Assembly: GCF_900101465.1 (NCBI RefSeq)
Contig: NZ_FMZM01000004.1
Location: 173,790 to 237,789, forward strand
DNA: 64,000 nt
From: Nocardioides lianchengensis
GTDB taxonomy: Bacteria > Actinomycetota > Actinomycetes > Propionibacteriales > Nocardioidaceae
Direction: 5' to 3'
A program made the translations under genes and the position numbers. Below are positions 1 to 7,811 of the stretch, one piece after another (the stretch's first letter is position 1; every line of letters starts with the position of its first letter). The notes under the pieces are model-generated. The model had not been told where the DNA came from and made no database searches. It saw only the letters and a program-made list of their open reading frames with translations.

Positions 1-2785
1 GCTCGGCGACCACGGGCGCTACCGGCTGCTGCTGAAGCCCGGCACCTACCGCGTCACCTACGCCCGCACCGGGTTCACCAACGCGACCTACCCCGGCGGT
101 GACCTGACCCCGGTCGACGTGAAGGTCAACCTCGACGGCACCGTCCTGATCGGGACCACCCCGTCCCCCGAGGCCGAGCTGGCCCCGGTCGAGCTGGCCG
201 ACGCCACCGGCGACGCGGTCCTCTCCGGGCGGGTCGTGTCCGGCGGGGCCGGCGTCAACGGCATCACCGTCGAGGTCTTCCCGTACGGCGACGTCTCCGG
301 CACCCCCGTCGCCACGGCGACGACCGCGACCAACGCCGGCACGCTCGGTGCCTGGTCGCTCAACACCCTGAAGATCGGCACCTACACGGTCCGGTTCACC
401 GACAAGGTGGCGGACGCGAACACCTACATCCAGACCTTCCTCGGCGGCAGCGAGCTCGGGACGGCAGCGCCGGTCAAGGTCGGCCAGGGCAACGCGGTCA
501 CCGTCGCCACCGTCCCCGCCCCCGGCGGGGCCGTGGGCGAGACCGAGATGGCCAAGGAGGGCACGGACACGACGTACCCCGTCGTGGGCGAGCTGCTCGA
601 CGAGGCCGGCGACCCGATCGACGGCGCCACCGTCACCGCGACGCCGCAGAACGGATCCGGCACCCTCGCCAGCGCCGTCACCGGCGCGGACGGCGAGCTC
701 GGCGACCACGGTCGCTACCGGCTGCTGCTGAAGGTCGGCACCTACCGCCTGACCTTCGCGAAGTCCGGGTTCACCGGCGCCACCTACCCCGGCGCAGGGG
801 AGCCTGAGATCCAGGTCGTCGTCGCCTCGGGCGGCATCGTCACCCCGGCCACCCTGGAGTCGATGACGTTGGCCGACGCCACCGCCGGCACCGCCATCAA
901 CGGCCGGGTGGTCGCGAACGGCAGCGGCGTCGCCGGCATCGTGGCCGAGGTCTTCCCCGCGGGCGACCTCGCCCCGGAGAGCCGGGTCGGGGTCTCGGCC
1001 GCGACCACCGCCAGCGGTGCCTGGTCGGTCTCCGGCCTGAAGATCGGCGAGTACACGGTCCGGTTCACCGACAACGGTGCGGCCGCTCCGGCCTACGTCC
1101 AGACCTACTACGGCGGCGCGACGCCCGCGGCGTCCACCCCGGTCAAGGTCGGCCAGGGCAACGCCGTCTCCGTCAACGACGTCCCAAAGGCGGGCGGCGC
1201 GCTCGGCGACACCACCCTGAGCGTGGCGACCGCCGACACGACGTACCCGCTCTCGGGTGACGTCGCCGACGCCAACGGCGACCCGCTCAGCGGCGTCAGC
1301 GTGTCGGTCGAGGTCGTCACCCCCGGCGCCGCCGTCACCCCGGTCCTCACCGACGACGAGGGCGCGTACGCGCTGGCCCTGCGGGCCGGCACCTACCGGA
1401 TCAAGTTCACCCGCACCGGCTTCGCCACGGCGTACCTGCTCAACGGCGACGGCGCGACCGCCCAGGTCGTGGTCGCCGTCGGAGGCGCGGTCAGCATCGT
1501 CGGCGGCGACCCCGTCCCCGGTGGAGCGCTGGAGGGCGTGACGCTGCGCGGCACGACCAACTTTGACCTGACCGGTCGGGTGCTCGGCGCCGGCAACCCG
1601 CTCGCCGGCATCACCGTGCGGGCGAGGACCACGGACACCGAGGTGCCGGCGATCGCCACGACCTCGGCGGCCAACGGCACCTTCACCCTGAAGCTGCCCG
1701 TCGGGACCTACACGATCGAGTACGTCGGCCGCGCGGTCGGCGGCACCACCTGGGACGGCACCTTCTACGGTGGCGTGACCGCGCCGACCTCGATCAAGGT
1801 GGCGAACGACGGCACCCTGTCGGAGGTGGACGGCGAGGTCCTGACCTCGGGCCTCGACGACGTCGTGCTGGCGAAGTCGACCGGCGTCTACGCGATCCGC
1901 GGCACGGTGAGCGACGAGACCGGGGAGCCGCTGGCCGGTGCCACGGTCCGGGCGTTCAAGGCCGGGACCGGCACCCAGGCCGGGGTCGGCACGTCCACCG
2001 CCGAGGGCACCTTCTCCATCAACGTCCCGGTCGGCCGGTACAACCTGCGCTACGAGAAGGCCGGCAGGGCCACGACGTGGCTGCTGAACGCCGACGCCGA
2101 GACCACGGCGTACGCCGTCGTGACGGTCGCCGCGGGCGGCGCCATCACCGCGCCGGGTGTGGGGATCGAGGCCGGTGTCCTGGAGGACGTGCAGCTGCTG
2201 CTCACGGCCCCGCGGATGGTCTCGGCCCCGAAGGTGAGCGGCAAGGTGCTGGTCGGCAAGACCATCACCACGAGCCTCGGCACCTGGAGCCCGGACTTCC
2301 GGTCCACCCCCGGGTGGCAGGACTACGTCACCATCGAGTGGTTCATCGACGGCCGGCCCGCCGACGACTACAGCGACGGCGACCTCTTCGAGAAGTTCGC
2401 GATCCCGGCCGTCGCCGGCGGGCGCACGGTCAGCTACCGGATCACCATCGAGGACCCGAACCCCGACGGCGCGACCCGGGCACCGATCGTCTTCACGAGC
2501 AAGGGGATCAAGGTCCCGAAGGCGGTGCCGAAGCTGGTCGCCACCTACAAGGGCGGCAAGCTCACCGTCGTCGTGAAGGTCCCCGGTCTGAAGCGGCCGC
2601 TGGGCTCGATCGTGGTCAAGGACGGCAAGAAGAAGGTCGGCGCGACCACGCTGAAGGCCAAGAGCAAGGGCAAGGTCGTCATCAAGCTGAAGAAGCTCAA
2701 GAAGGGCAAGCGGAAGCTGACGATCACCTACGGCGGCGACGCCAACGTCGCGCCGATCAAGAAGACGGTCAGGATCAAGGCCTGA
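1..2785 (+). CDS. Large secreted-type repeat protein with carboxypeptidase-regulatory-like domains (5' end missing)
   Basis: The reading frame is open from the first base, so the gene starts upstream; about 927 residues are visible, ending at TGA 2783-2785. The protein is a string of beta-sandwich units of roughly 110 residues with the pattern GxYxLxLxxGTYxxxFxxxGF, typical of carboxypeptidase-regulatory-like/SdrD-B-like domains of surface proteins. Pairs of units repeat about every 670-696 bp at the DNA level. The last 90 residues are rich in Lys and look like an Ig-like domain (YGGDANV near the end), common at the C-terminus of nocardioform secreted proteins. No enzyme motif is seen. A role as adhesin or cell-surface scaffold is inferred. 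The gene at 5236-7749 is a related protein. Confidence 0.8.
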   Translation, partial: LGDHGRYRLLLKPGTYRVTYARTGFTNATYPGGDLTPVDVKVNLDGTVLIGTTPSPEAELAPVELADATGDAVLSGRVVSGGAGVNGITVEVFPYGDVSGTPVATATTATNAGTLGAWSLNTLKIGTYTVRFTDKVADANTYIQTFLGGSELGTAAPVKVGQGNAVTVATVPAPGGAVGETEMAKEGTDTTYPVVGELLDEAGDPIDGATVTATPQNGSGTLASAVTGADGELGDHGRYRLLLKVGTYRLTFAKSGFTGATYPGAGEPEIQVVVASGGIVTPATLESMTLADATAGTAINGRVVANGSGVAGIVAEVFPAGDLAPESRVGVSAATTASGAWSVSGLKIGEYTVRFTDNGAAAPAYVQTYYGGATPAASTPVKVGQGNAVSVNDVPKAGGALGDTTLSVATADTTYPLSGDVADANGDPLSGVSVSVEVVTPGAAVTPVLTDDEGAYALALRAGTYRIKFTRTGFATAYLLNGDGATAQVVVAVGGAVSIVGGDPVPGGALEGVTLRGTTNFDLTGRVLGAGNPLAGITVRARTTDTEVPAIATTSAANGTFTLKLPVGTYTIEYVGRAVGGTTWDGTFYGGVTAPTSIKVANDGTLSEVDGEVLTSGLDDVVLAKSTGVYAIRGTVSDETGEPLAGATVRAFKAGTGTQAGVGTSTAEGTFSINVPVGRYNLRYEKAGRATTWLLNADAETTAYAVVTVAAGGAITAPGVGIEAGVLEDVQLLLTAPRMVSAPKVSGKVLVGKTITTSLGTWSPDFRSTPGWQDYVTIEWFIDGRPADDYSDGDLFEKFAIPAVAGGRTVSYRITIEDPNPDGATRAPIVFTSKGIKVPKAVPKLVATYKGGKLTVVVKVPGLKRPLGSIVVKDGKKKVGATTLKAKSKGKVVIKLKKLKKGKRKLTITYGGDANVAPIKKTVRIKA
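2..1400 (+). repeat. Direct coding repeats inside the first gene
   Basis: The stretch starting at base 2 (LGDHGRYRLLLK...) recurs almost unchanged at base 698, a spacing of 696 bp. The KIGxYTVRFTD segment at 371 recurs at 1040. These are recent duplications of a two-domain module of about 225-232 residues; more diverged units follow to about 2190. Confidence 0.7.
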
Positions 2786-2816
2786 TCCAGGGGCCTGTGG
2801 ACGAGCTCCACGCGTC

Positions 2817-2861
2817 GGGGGCGGGTCGTGCCACGGTGGCACGGCCCGCCCCTGCCCTTTT
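2817..2861 (+). terminator. Rho-independent terminator
   Basis: A 16-bp stem (2818-2833 with 2837-2852, one G-T wobble) has a 3-base loop and is followed by TGCCCTTTT. It lies 33 bp after the stop of the upstream gene and just before the next gene, so the two are probably separate transcription units. Confidence 0.8.
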
Positions 2862-2874
2862 CTCGGAGGCTCCC

Positions 2875-3642
2875 GTGCACGACTGGTACGACGACCGCTA
2901 CGACCCCTACCCCTCCCCCTACGCCGAGCCACCGATCGACCTCGCCGACCGCGTCACCCACCTGGTCTACGTCGGCGGCCGGCTCGTCGAGACCCGTCAC
3001 GAGCACGCCCGCGACACCGCGTGGGAGCAGTACGTCGAGCGACCGGCCCCGCCGCCCCCGCCGCCCGAGCCGCCCCAGCACGTGCGCGTCCTCGACTGGC
3101 TGACCTACCTCTGCGGCGGAGCGGCCGCCGTGGATGCGCTGGACGCCGAGCCCCTGGGCGACGAGACGACCGACCTCCCCACGGACTTCCCGGACGAGAG
3201 GTCGCGGCAGTGGGTCGAGACCACCGCCACGCTCCTCGACGTCGTGGCCGACCGGTGGTTCGATCCCGAGACGTCCGTCGCGCTCCGGCACGCGCTGCTC
3301 GCCCTGTGGGTCGAGGACCCGACCCGGGTCACGCGGCCCAAGTCCGCCGCGCACCTGGCCGGTGGCCTGGTCTGGGCGGTCGGCAAGGCCAACGGTCTCT
3401 TCCAGCCCACCGGTCCACGCCGGATCGGCACCGTGCAGGACACGCTGGGGCTGAGCGGCGGCCTGTCGACCGCGGGCAACGAGGTCGCCGCGGCGCTGCG
3501 CGGCTTCCGCGGCCAGCCGTGGAGCGGTCGGCCCACCGGCGTGCCCGACCTGCTGCCGCTCGGACGCGCCGACGTCCTGCTGGGCGCGACCCGCGAGCAG
3601 CTGGTCCGGCTGCGCGACCGCGCCCGAGCGGCCGCCGACTGA
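2875..3642 (+). CDS. Hypothetical protein, possibly DUF6398-like C-terminal half
   Basis: This encodes 255 residues. The GTG at 2875 is chosen because CGGAGG lies 5-10 bases upstream and the terminator stem ends just before it. The N-terminus is acidic and tyrosine-rich, followed by a run of prolines (about residues 60-70). The C-terminal half holds RPKSAAHLAGGLVWAVGKAN, which resembles the KPxxWAAAxxxxIxRxN pattern of DUF6398-type proteins; that similarity is weak and from memory. No signal peptide or membrane segment is apparent, so it is probably cytoplasmic. It converges on the methyltransferase gene with a 6-bp gap. Function is unknown. Confidence 0.65.
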   Translation: MHDWYDDRYDPYPSPYAEPPIDLADRVTHLVYVGGRLVETRHEHARDTAWEQYVERPAPPPPPPEPPQHVRVLDWLTYLCGGAAAVDALDAEPLGDETTDLPTDFPDERSRQWVETTATLLDVVADRWFDPETSVALRHALLALWVEDPTRVTRPKSAAHLAGGLVWAVGKANGLFQPTGPRRIGTVQDTLGLSGGLSTAGNEVAAALRGFRGQPWSGRPTGVPDLLPLGRADVLLGATREQLVRLRDRARAAAD

Positions 3643-3648
3643 GTCGTC

Positions 3649-5139
3649 CTACGCCGGCTCGAGGAAGCCCTGGGCGACCAGCTCGCGCACGGCCGGGAGG
3701 TAGGTCGCCCGGGTCTCCTCGGCGTCGCGCTCGAGCAGCTGGGCGACCGCGTCGAGGATCTGGCCGACGGCGAGCTCGCCGTCGCACGCACCGACCAGCG
3801 CCGCCTCCACGGTGTCGGCCTGACGGGCCCGGCGCAGCCCGCGCTGCTGGCGCAGCACGACCGCCTCGGGGTCCTCGGCGCCGGGGGCGCCGACGGTCTC
3901 CTGACGGACGTCGTTGCGCACGACCAGCCGCGAGTCGGGTCCGACCCCGTCGGCCAGGGCGTCCACGGCGTCGCCCCAGGCGCCCAGCGCGGGCGCGATC
4001 GGCTGCTCGACGTCGTACGGCCAGTCGAGGAGCTCGCGAGCCGGAGCCCCGGCCCCGGTGTCGGATCCGGAGCGCTTGCGGAGGTTGACCCAGCCGAAGC
4101 CGACCGCCTCGATGCCCTGCTCGTCGAACCAGGACAGCCAGGTGTCGTAGCGGTGCGCGTAGTCGGGTCCCCCGTGGTGGCCCGCGTCCTTGAGCCAGAG
4201 CTCGACGTACCGGGCCGGGTCGACGACCTCGCGCTGCACCACGAGCGCGTCGCAGTCGTCGGCCAGCCAGCCGGCGAGCCGCTCGTCCCACGGCCGGTCG
4301 CGGTCGATGACCCAGTTGGCCAGCACCTGGCACCAGCCACCGGGCGTGAGGTGGTCCGGGGCGGCCCGCACGATGTCCTCGACCACCCGGTCGCCGGGCA
4401 GCCCGGAGTCGCGGTACACCAGGCGCTCCCCCGTCGCCGGCGAGATCACGAACGGCGGGTTGGTGGCGATCAGGTCGTAGCGCTCGCCCCGCACCGGCTC
4501 GAAGAACGACCCGTCGCGCACCTCGACCTTCTCGGCGACGTCGTTGAGCGCGGTGTTGAACCGGGTGACCCACAGGGCGCGCGGGTTGACGTCTGTCGCC
4601 ACGACCGAGGTGCTGTGCGCGGCCAGGTGCAGCGCCTGCACGCCGCAGCCGGTGCCGAGGTCGAGGGCCCGCGCGACCGGGTCGCGCAGCGTCAGCTGGG
4701 CCAGCGACGTCGACGCCGGGCTGATGCCCAGCACGTGCTCGGGCCCGACCCGCTGCGGTCCGCCGTCCAGCCCGGGGGTCAGGTCGCTGACCACCCAGAG
4801 ATCGAGCCCCTCCGTCGCATACGGGCGTACGTCGAGCCGCGCGGCCACCTCGCCGATCGACTGCTCGAGGATCCCCTCGACGGCCAGCCGGTCGACCAGC
4901 CCGGGGAGCGCGGTCTCGGCCTGGCTCGCGGACACCGGTCGCTGCAGCAGGAACAGCCGTACCAGCGTCTCCAGCGGCGACCCGCCCGCGGTCCGTCGTA
5001 CCCCGGGACGGGTCTCGTTGCGCGCCAGCGCGTCGTGGGCCAGCGGGCCCAGGAGCTCGGCGACCGCGTCGTAGGTGAAGGACGCCGCGGTCAGCGCGTC
5101 GCGGAGCCGGTGGGGCAGGTCGCTGGAGGTCACCCGCAC
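3649..5139 (-). CDS. Class I SAM-dependent methyltransferase, HemK/RsmC-like
   Basis: This encodes 496 residues. The N-terminal 150 residues are helical and winged-helix-like (DUF7059-type in actinobacteria). The Rossmann methyltransferase core follows, with motif I ALDLGTGCGVQALHLA and motif IV NPPFVIS. NPPF marks enzymes that methylate amide or exocyclic amino groups, such as the glutamine of release factors or bases in rRNA. The true substrate cannot be read from sequence. The C-terminal 130 residues are an extra domain of unknown role. The start ATG at 5139 is followed by RVTSSDLPHRLRDAL, a plausible N-terminus. The gene is divergent from the secreted protein at 5236. Confidence 0.8.
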   Translation of the reverse strand: MRVTSSDLPHRLRDALTAASFTYDAVAELLGPLAHDALARNETRPGVRRTAGGSPLETLVRLFLLQRPVSASQAETALPGLVDRLAVEGILEQSIGEVAARLDVRPYATEGLDLWVVSDLTPGLDGGPQRVGPEHVLGISPASTSLAQLTLRDPVARALDLGTGCGVQALHLAAHSTSVVATDVNPRALWVTRFNTALNDVAEKVEVRDGSFFEPVRGERYDLIATNPPFVISPATGERLVYRDSGLPGDRVVEDIVRAAPDHLTPGGWCQVLANWVIDRDRPWDERLAGWLADDCDALVVQREVVDPARYVELWLKDAGHHGGPDYAHRYDTWLSWFDEQGIEAVGFGWVNLRKRSGSDTGAGAPARELLDWPYDVEQPIAPALGAWGDAVDALADGVGPDSRLVVRNDVRQETVGAPGAEDPEAVVLRQQRGLRRARQADTVEAALVGACDGELAVGQILDAVAQLLERDAEETRATYLPAVRELVAQGFLEPA

Positions 5140-5235
5140 AGCCTAGGAGCCCGTCCGTGCGGCCCGACTATCCGGGAAACCCGGCGGACAGGGGCCCAGC
5201 CGACTTAAGGTCCTCCGGAACAGAAGAGAGGTCCC

Positions 5236-7749
5236 ATGTCTCCGGCCGCTGGCGCGCGCACGCGCACCGCCACCACCATCGTCGCCCTCGCAGCCCTGCT
5301 GCTCGGCACCCTCGTCGCCGTCCTGGGCACGCACACCCCCGCGGACGCGGCGGACCCGCCCGCGCCGGGTGGGTCCGAGCGGCGCTACGCCCCCGGCATC
5401 GACCCCACGCTCCCCGCCGACGCGACCGTCCGCGGCACGGTCCTCGGCCCCGACGGCCTGCTGCGCGACTACGTGCTCGTCGAGGCGTTCTCCGTGCTCG
5501 ACCCCGGCGGTGAGCCGGTGGCCAGCGACCTCACCTACGAGGTCGGCGACCTCGCCTCGCACGGCGCCTACACGCTGCACGTCCCGGCCGGCGACTACCT
5601 CGTCCGCTTCTCCTCGCCCGACGGGGTGGCGCCCGCCCTCGAACCCGCCTACTACGGCGGCGGCGCCGGTACGACGGTCACCGTCGCGCCCGCGCAGGAC
5701 CTGCTCCTGGACGCCGTCGCACTGGAGCGCGACCGGGGCGTGCCGGTCACCGGACGGGTGCTGGACCAGGACGGACGTCCGATGGGAGGCATCCGGGTCA
5801 GCCTGGTCCGATCGGTGAGCGACCTGGAGTACTCGGTGCGGTCCCAGGTCTGGACCGACGACGACGGCGCCTTCACCTTTCCCGCCGTCGACCGCGGCCG
5901 GACCTTCACGATCTCGGTGTACGGCGCCTACGACATCGACGAGACGCGCCTCGGCCTGCCCACGACCTGGTTGGGCGGCGCACCCAGCATCATCGATGCC
6001 GAGACCTTCACCCTCGGCTCTCGTTCCCCCGGGCGCAGCGTCGGTGATCTCGTGCTCCGTTCGGGCACGCCGGTGACCGGGACGATCACGCTGCGGGACA
6101 CCTACGCCCAGGGAGTCGACGTCGCCCTCGTCCATCTCAACGCCGAGGGCGATCGCGGCTGGGTCGTGGCCTGGGCCTGGCTTCCCAACGGTGTCCGGCG
6201 CTACCGCTTCTCGGCTCTCCCCGGCCGCTACACCCTCGCCGCCATTCCCGCCGACGGACCCGATGAGGGTGAGACCTTCTTCCTCGGTGACACCACCGAC
6301 CTCGGGGAGGCACAGAGCTTCCTCGTCGGGGACCAGGCGTACGACGCGGGGTCGATCCCGGTCGGACCGGGAGCCACCCAGGTCACGTTCCAGCTGTTCG
6401 ACCGCGATGGCGGGCCGGCCGACGGCGACCAGCTGTGGGCCGGCTTGGTCGATCGCGACGGCACGGTGCTCAGCCGAGCGACCGGTCTCGGCGGCGGGCG
6501 CTACCAGGCCAAGGTCCGGTGGAACACCGAGTTCACCGTCTACGTCTACGACCAGGTCCGGAAGGAACGCCGCTATCTGGGCGGCGGCACCGTACGCCGC
6601 GAGGCTCGGTTCCTGTCGGCCTCCCCCGAGTCCGCGACGCTCGACGTCGGCGCGATCTCGTTCCAGCTGCCGGCGCCCACCGCCGCGACTCCGACTGTCC
6701 GCGGCACCGCACGCGCGGGCCAGCGCCTCGCCGTCGACGTCCCGACGTGGTCGACCAGCGAGGTCAGGTCGGCCTTCCAGTGGCGGCGCGACGACGTCCC
6801 GATCGACGGCGCCGTCGATGCGTCGTACCAGCTGACGAGCGCCGACGTCGGGCACGTCGTGTCGGTACGGATCACCGGATCGGCCTCGGGTCGAGCACCG
6901 GGGGTCGTGACGTCACCGGGTCTGCTCGTCGGCGCCGGCGAGGCACCTACGGCCACGACCCCGGCGCCGACGGGGACCGCACGCAACGGGCACGTCCTCA
7001 CCGCGCCCTCACCGGACTGGTCGCTTCCTGAGGTGAGCTCGACCTACCAGTGGCTGCGAGACGGTCAGCCGATCCGCGGCGCCACGTCCGACTCCTACCT
7101 GCTGCGGACCCCGGACGTCGGCCACCGGATCTCCGTGCGCATCACCGGACACCGGCCGGGGCACGAGACCGGCACCGTCACCTCGGCGGCTGTGCCCGTC
7201 GGGCTGGGCGACCCGCCGCCGGTCCTCCAGCGGGGCTTCATCAGGGGCTCGTCCGACCCGGATGGCGGGATCGTGCGCCTGAGCCCCACGATCTGGCCAG
7301 CGGACGCCACCTCGACCCTGCAGTGGTACGCCGACGGTCGCCGCGTGCCCGGCGCCACGAGCACCACCCTGCGGCTCAGCCCTCGACTCGCCCGGACCAC
7401 CCTGACGGTCGTCTCGACCGCGACCCGGGTCGGCTCCGTCTCGGCGACCAGCACCAGCTACTCGTTCCGGGTCTGGTTCGCTGCGCCGCGCATCCGACTG
7501 ACCGCGCGAGGCAGCAAGGTGACCCTGCGGGTGAGCGCACCGGGCGGCCTGCCCACGACCGGGCGCGTCGTCATCCACCACGACCGGCGGATCGTCGCGC
7601 GCACCATGCTCACCGCTCGGCAGCACGGCGTGACGACCATCGACCTGGCCCGGCTGGGCCGTGGCCGGCACACCGTCCGGGTGAGCTACGGCGGCAACGA
7701 CCTCGTCGGACCCACCGGTGGAAGACCGCTGAAGGTCGACATCGAGTAG
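5236..7749 (+). CDS. Secreted repeat protein with carboxypeptidase-regulatory-like and Ig-like domains
   Basis: This encodes 837 residues. ATG 5236 is preceded by AGAGAGG at good spacing. Residues 1-40 form a signal peptide: Arg-rich start, hydrophobic VALAALLLGTLVAVLG, and ADAAD cleavage region. Residues about 55-420 are beta-sandwich regulatory-like domains (GAYTLHVPAGDYLVRFSSP is typical). From about 470 there are three tandem domains with the W-x-R/A-D-G-x-P-I-x-G-A pattern (TYQWLRDGQPIRGATSDSY), as in Ig-like surface proteins, and a final Ig-like domain ending VSYGGND. It is probably exported and cell-wall associated. It ends just before a strong terminator. Function beyond adhesion or structure is not evident. 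Confidence 0.8.
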   Translation: MSPAAGARTRTATTIVALAALLLGTLVAVLGTHTPADAADPPAPGGSERRYAPGIDPTLPADATVRGTVLGPDGLLRDYVLVEAFSVLDPGGEPVASDLTYEVGDLASHGAYTLHVPAGDYLVRFSSPDGVAPALEPAYYGGGAGTTVTVAPAQDLLLDAVALERDRGVPVTGRVLDQDGRPMGGIRVSLVRSVSDLEYSVRSQVWTDDDGAFTFPAVDRGRTFTISVYGAYDIDETRLGLPTTWLGGAPSIIDAETFTLGSRSPGRSVGDLVLRSGTPVTGTITLRDTYAQGVDVALVHLNAEGDRGWVVAWAWLPNGVRRYRFSALPGRYTLAAIPADGPDEGETFFLGDTTDLGEAQSFLVGDQAYDAGSIPVGPGATQVTFQLFDRDGGPADGDQLWAGLVDRDGTVLSRATGLGGGRYQAKVRWNTEFTVYVYDQVRKERRYLGGGTVRREARFLSASPESATLDVGAISFQLPAPTAATPTVRGTARAGQRLAVDVPTWSTSEVRSAFQWRRDDVPIDGAVDASYQLTSADVGHVVSVRITGSASGRAPGVVTSPGLLVGAGEAPTATTPAPTGTARNGHVLTAPSPDWSLPEVSSTYQWLRDGQPIRGATSDSYLLRTPDVGHRISVRITGHRPGHETGTVTSAAVPVGLGDPPPVLQRGFIRGSSDPDGGIVRLSPTIWPADATSTLQWYADGRRVPGATSTTLRLSPRLARTTLTVVSTATRVGSVSATSTSYSFRVWFAAPRIRLTARGSKVTLRVSAPGGLPTTGRVVIHHDRRIVARTMLTARQHGVTTIDLARLGRGRHTVRVSYGGNDLVGPTGGRPLKVDIE

Positions 7750-7761
7750 CCGCAGACGCAG

Positions 7762-7795
7762 AACGGCCCGCCCGGATCGCTCCGGGCGGGCCGTT
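7762..7795. terminator. Bidirectional terminator between convergent genes
   Basis: A perfect 15-bp inverted repeat (7762-7776 with 7781-7795) with a TCGC loop lies between the 3' ends of the secreted protein gene and hppA. T-tracts are weak, as is usual at this GC content. Confidence 0.8.
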
Positions 7796-7811
7796 CGTCG
7801 TACGTCGTCGG

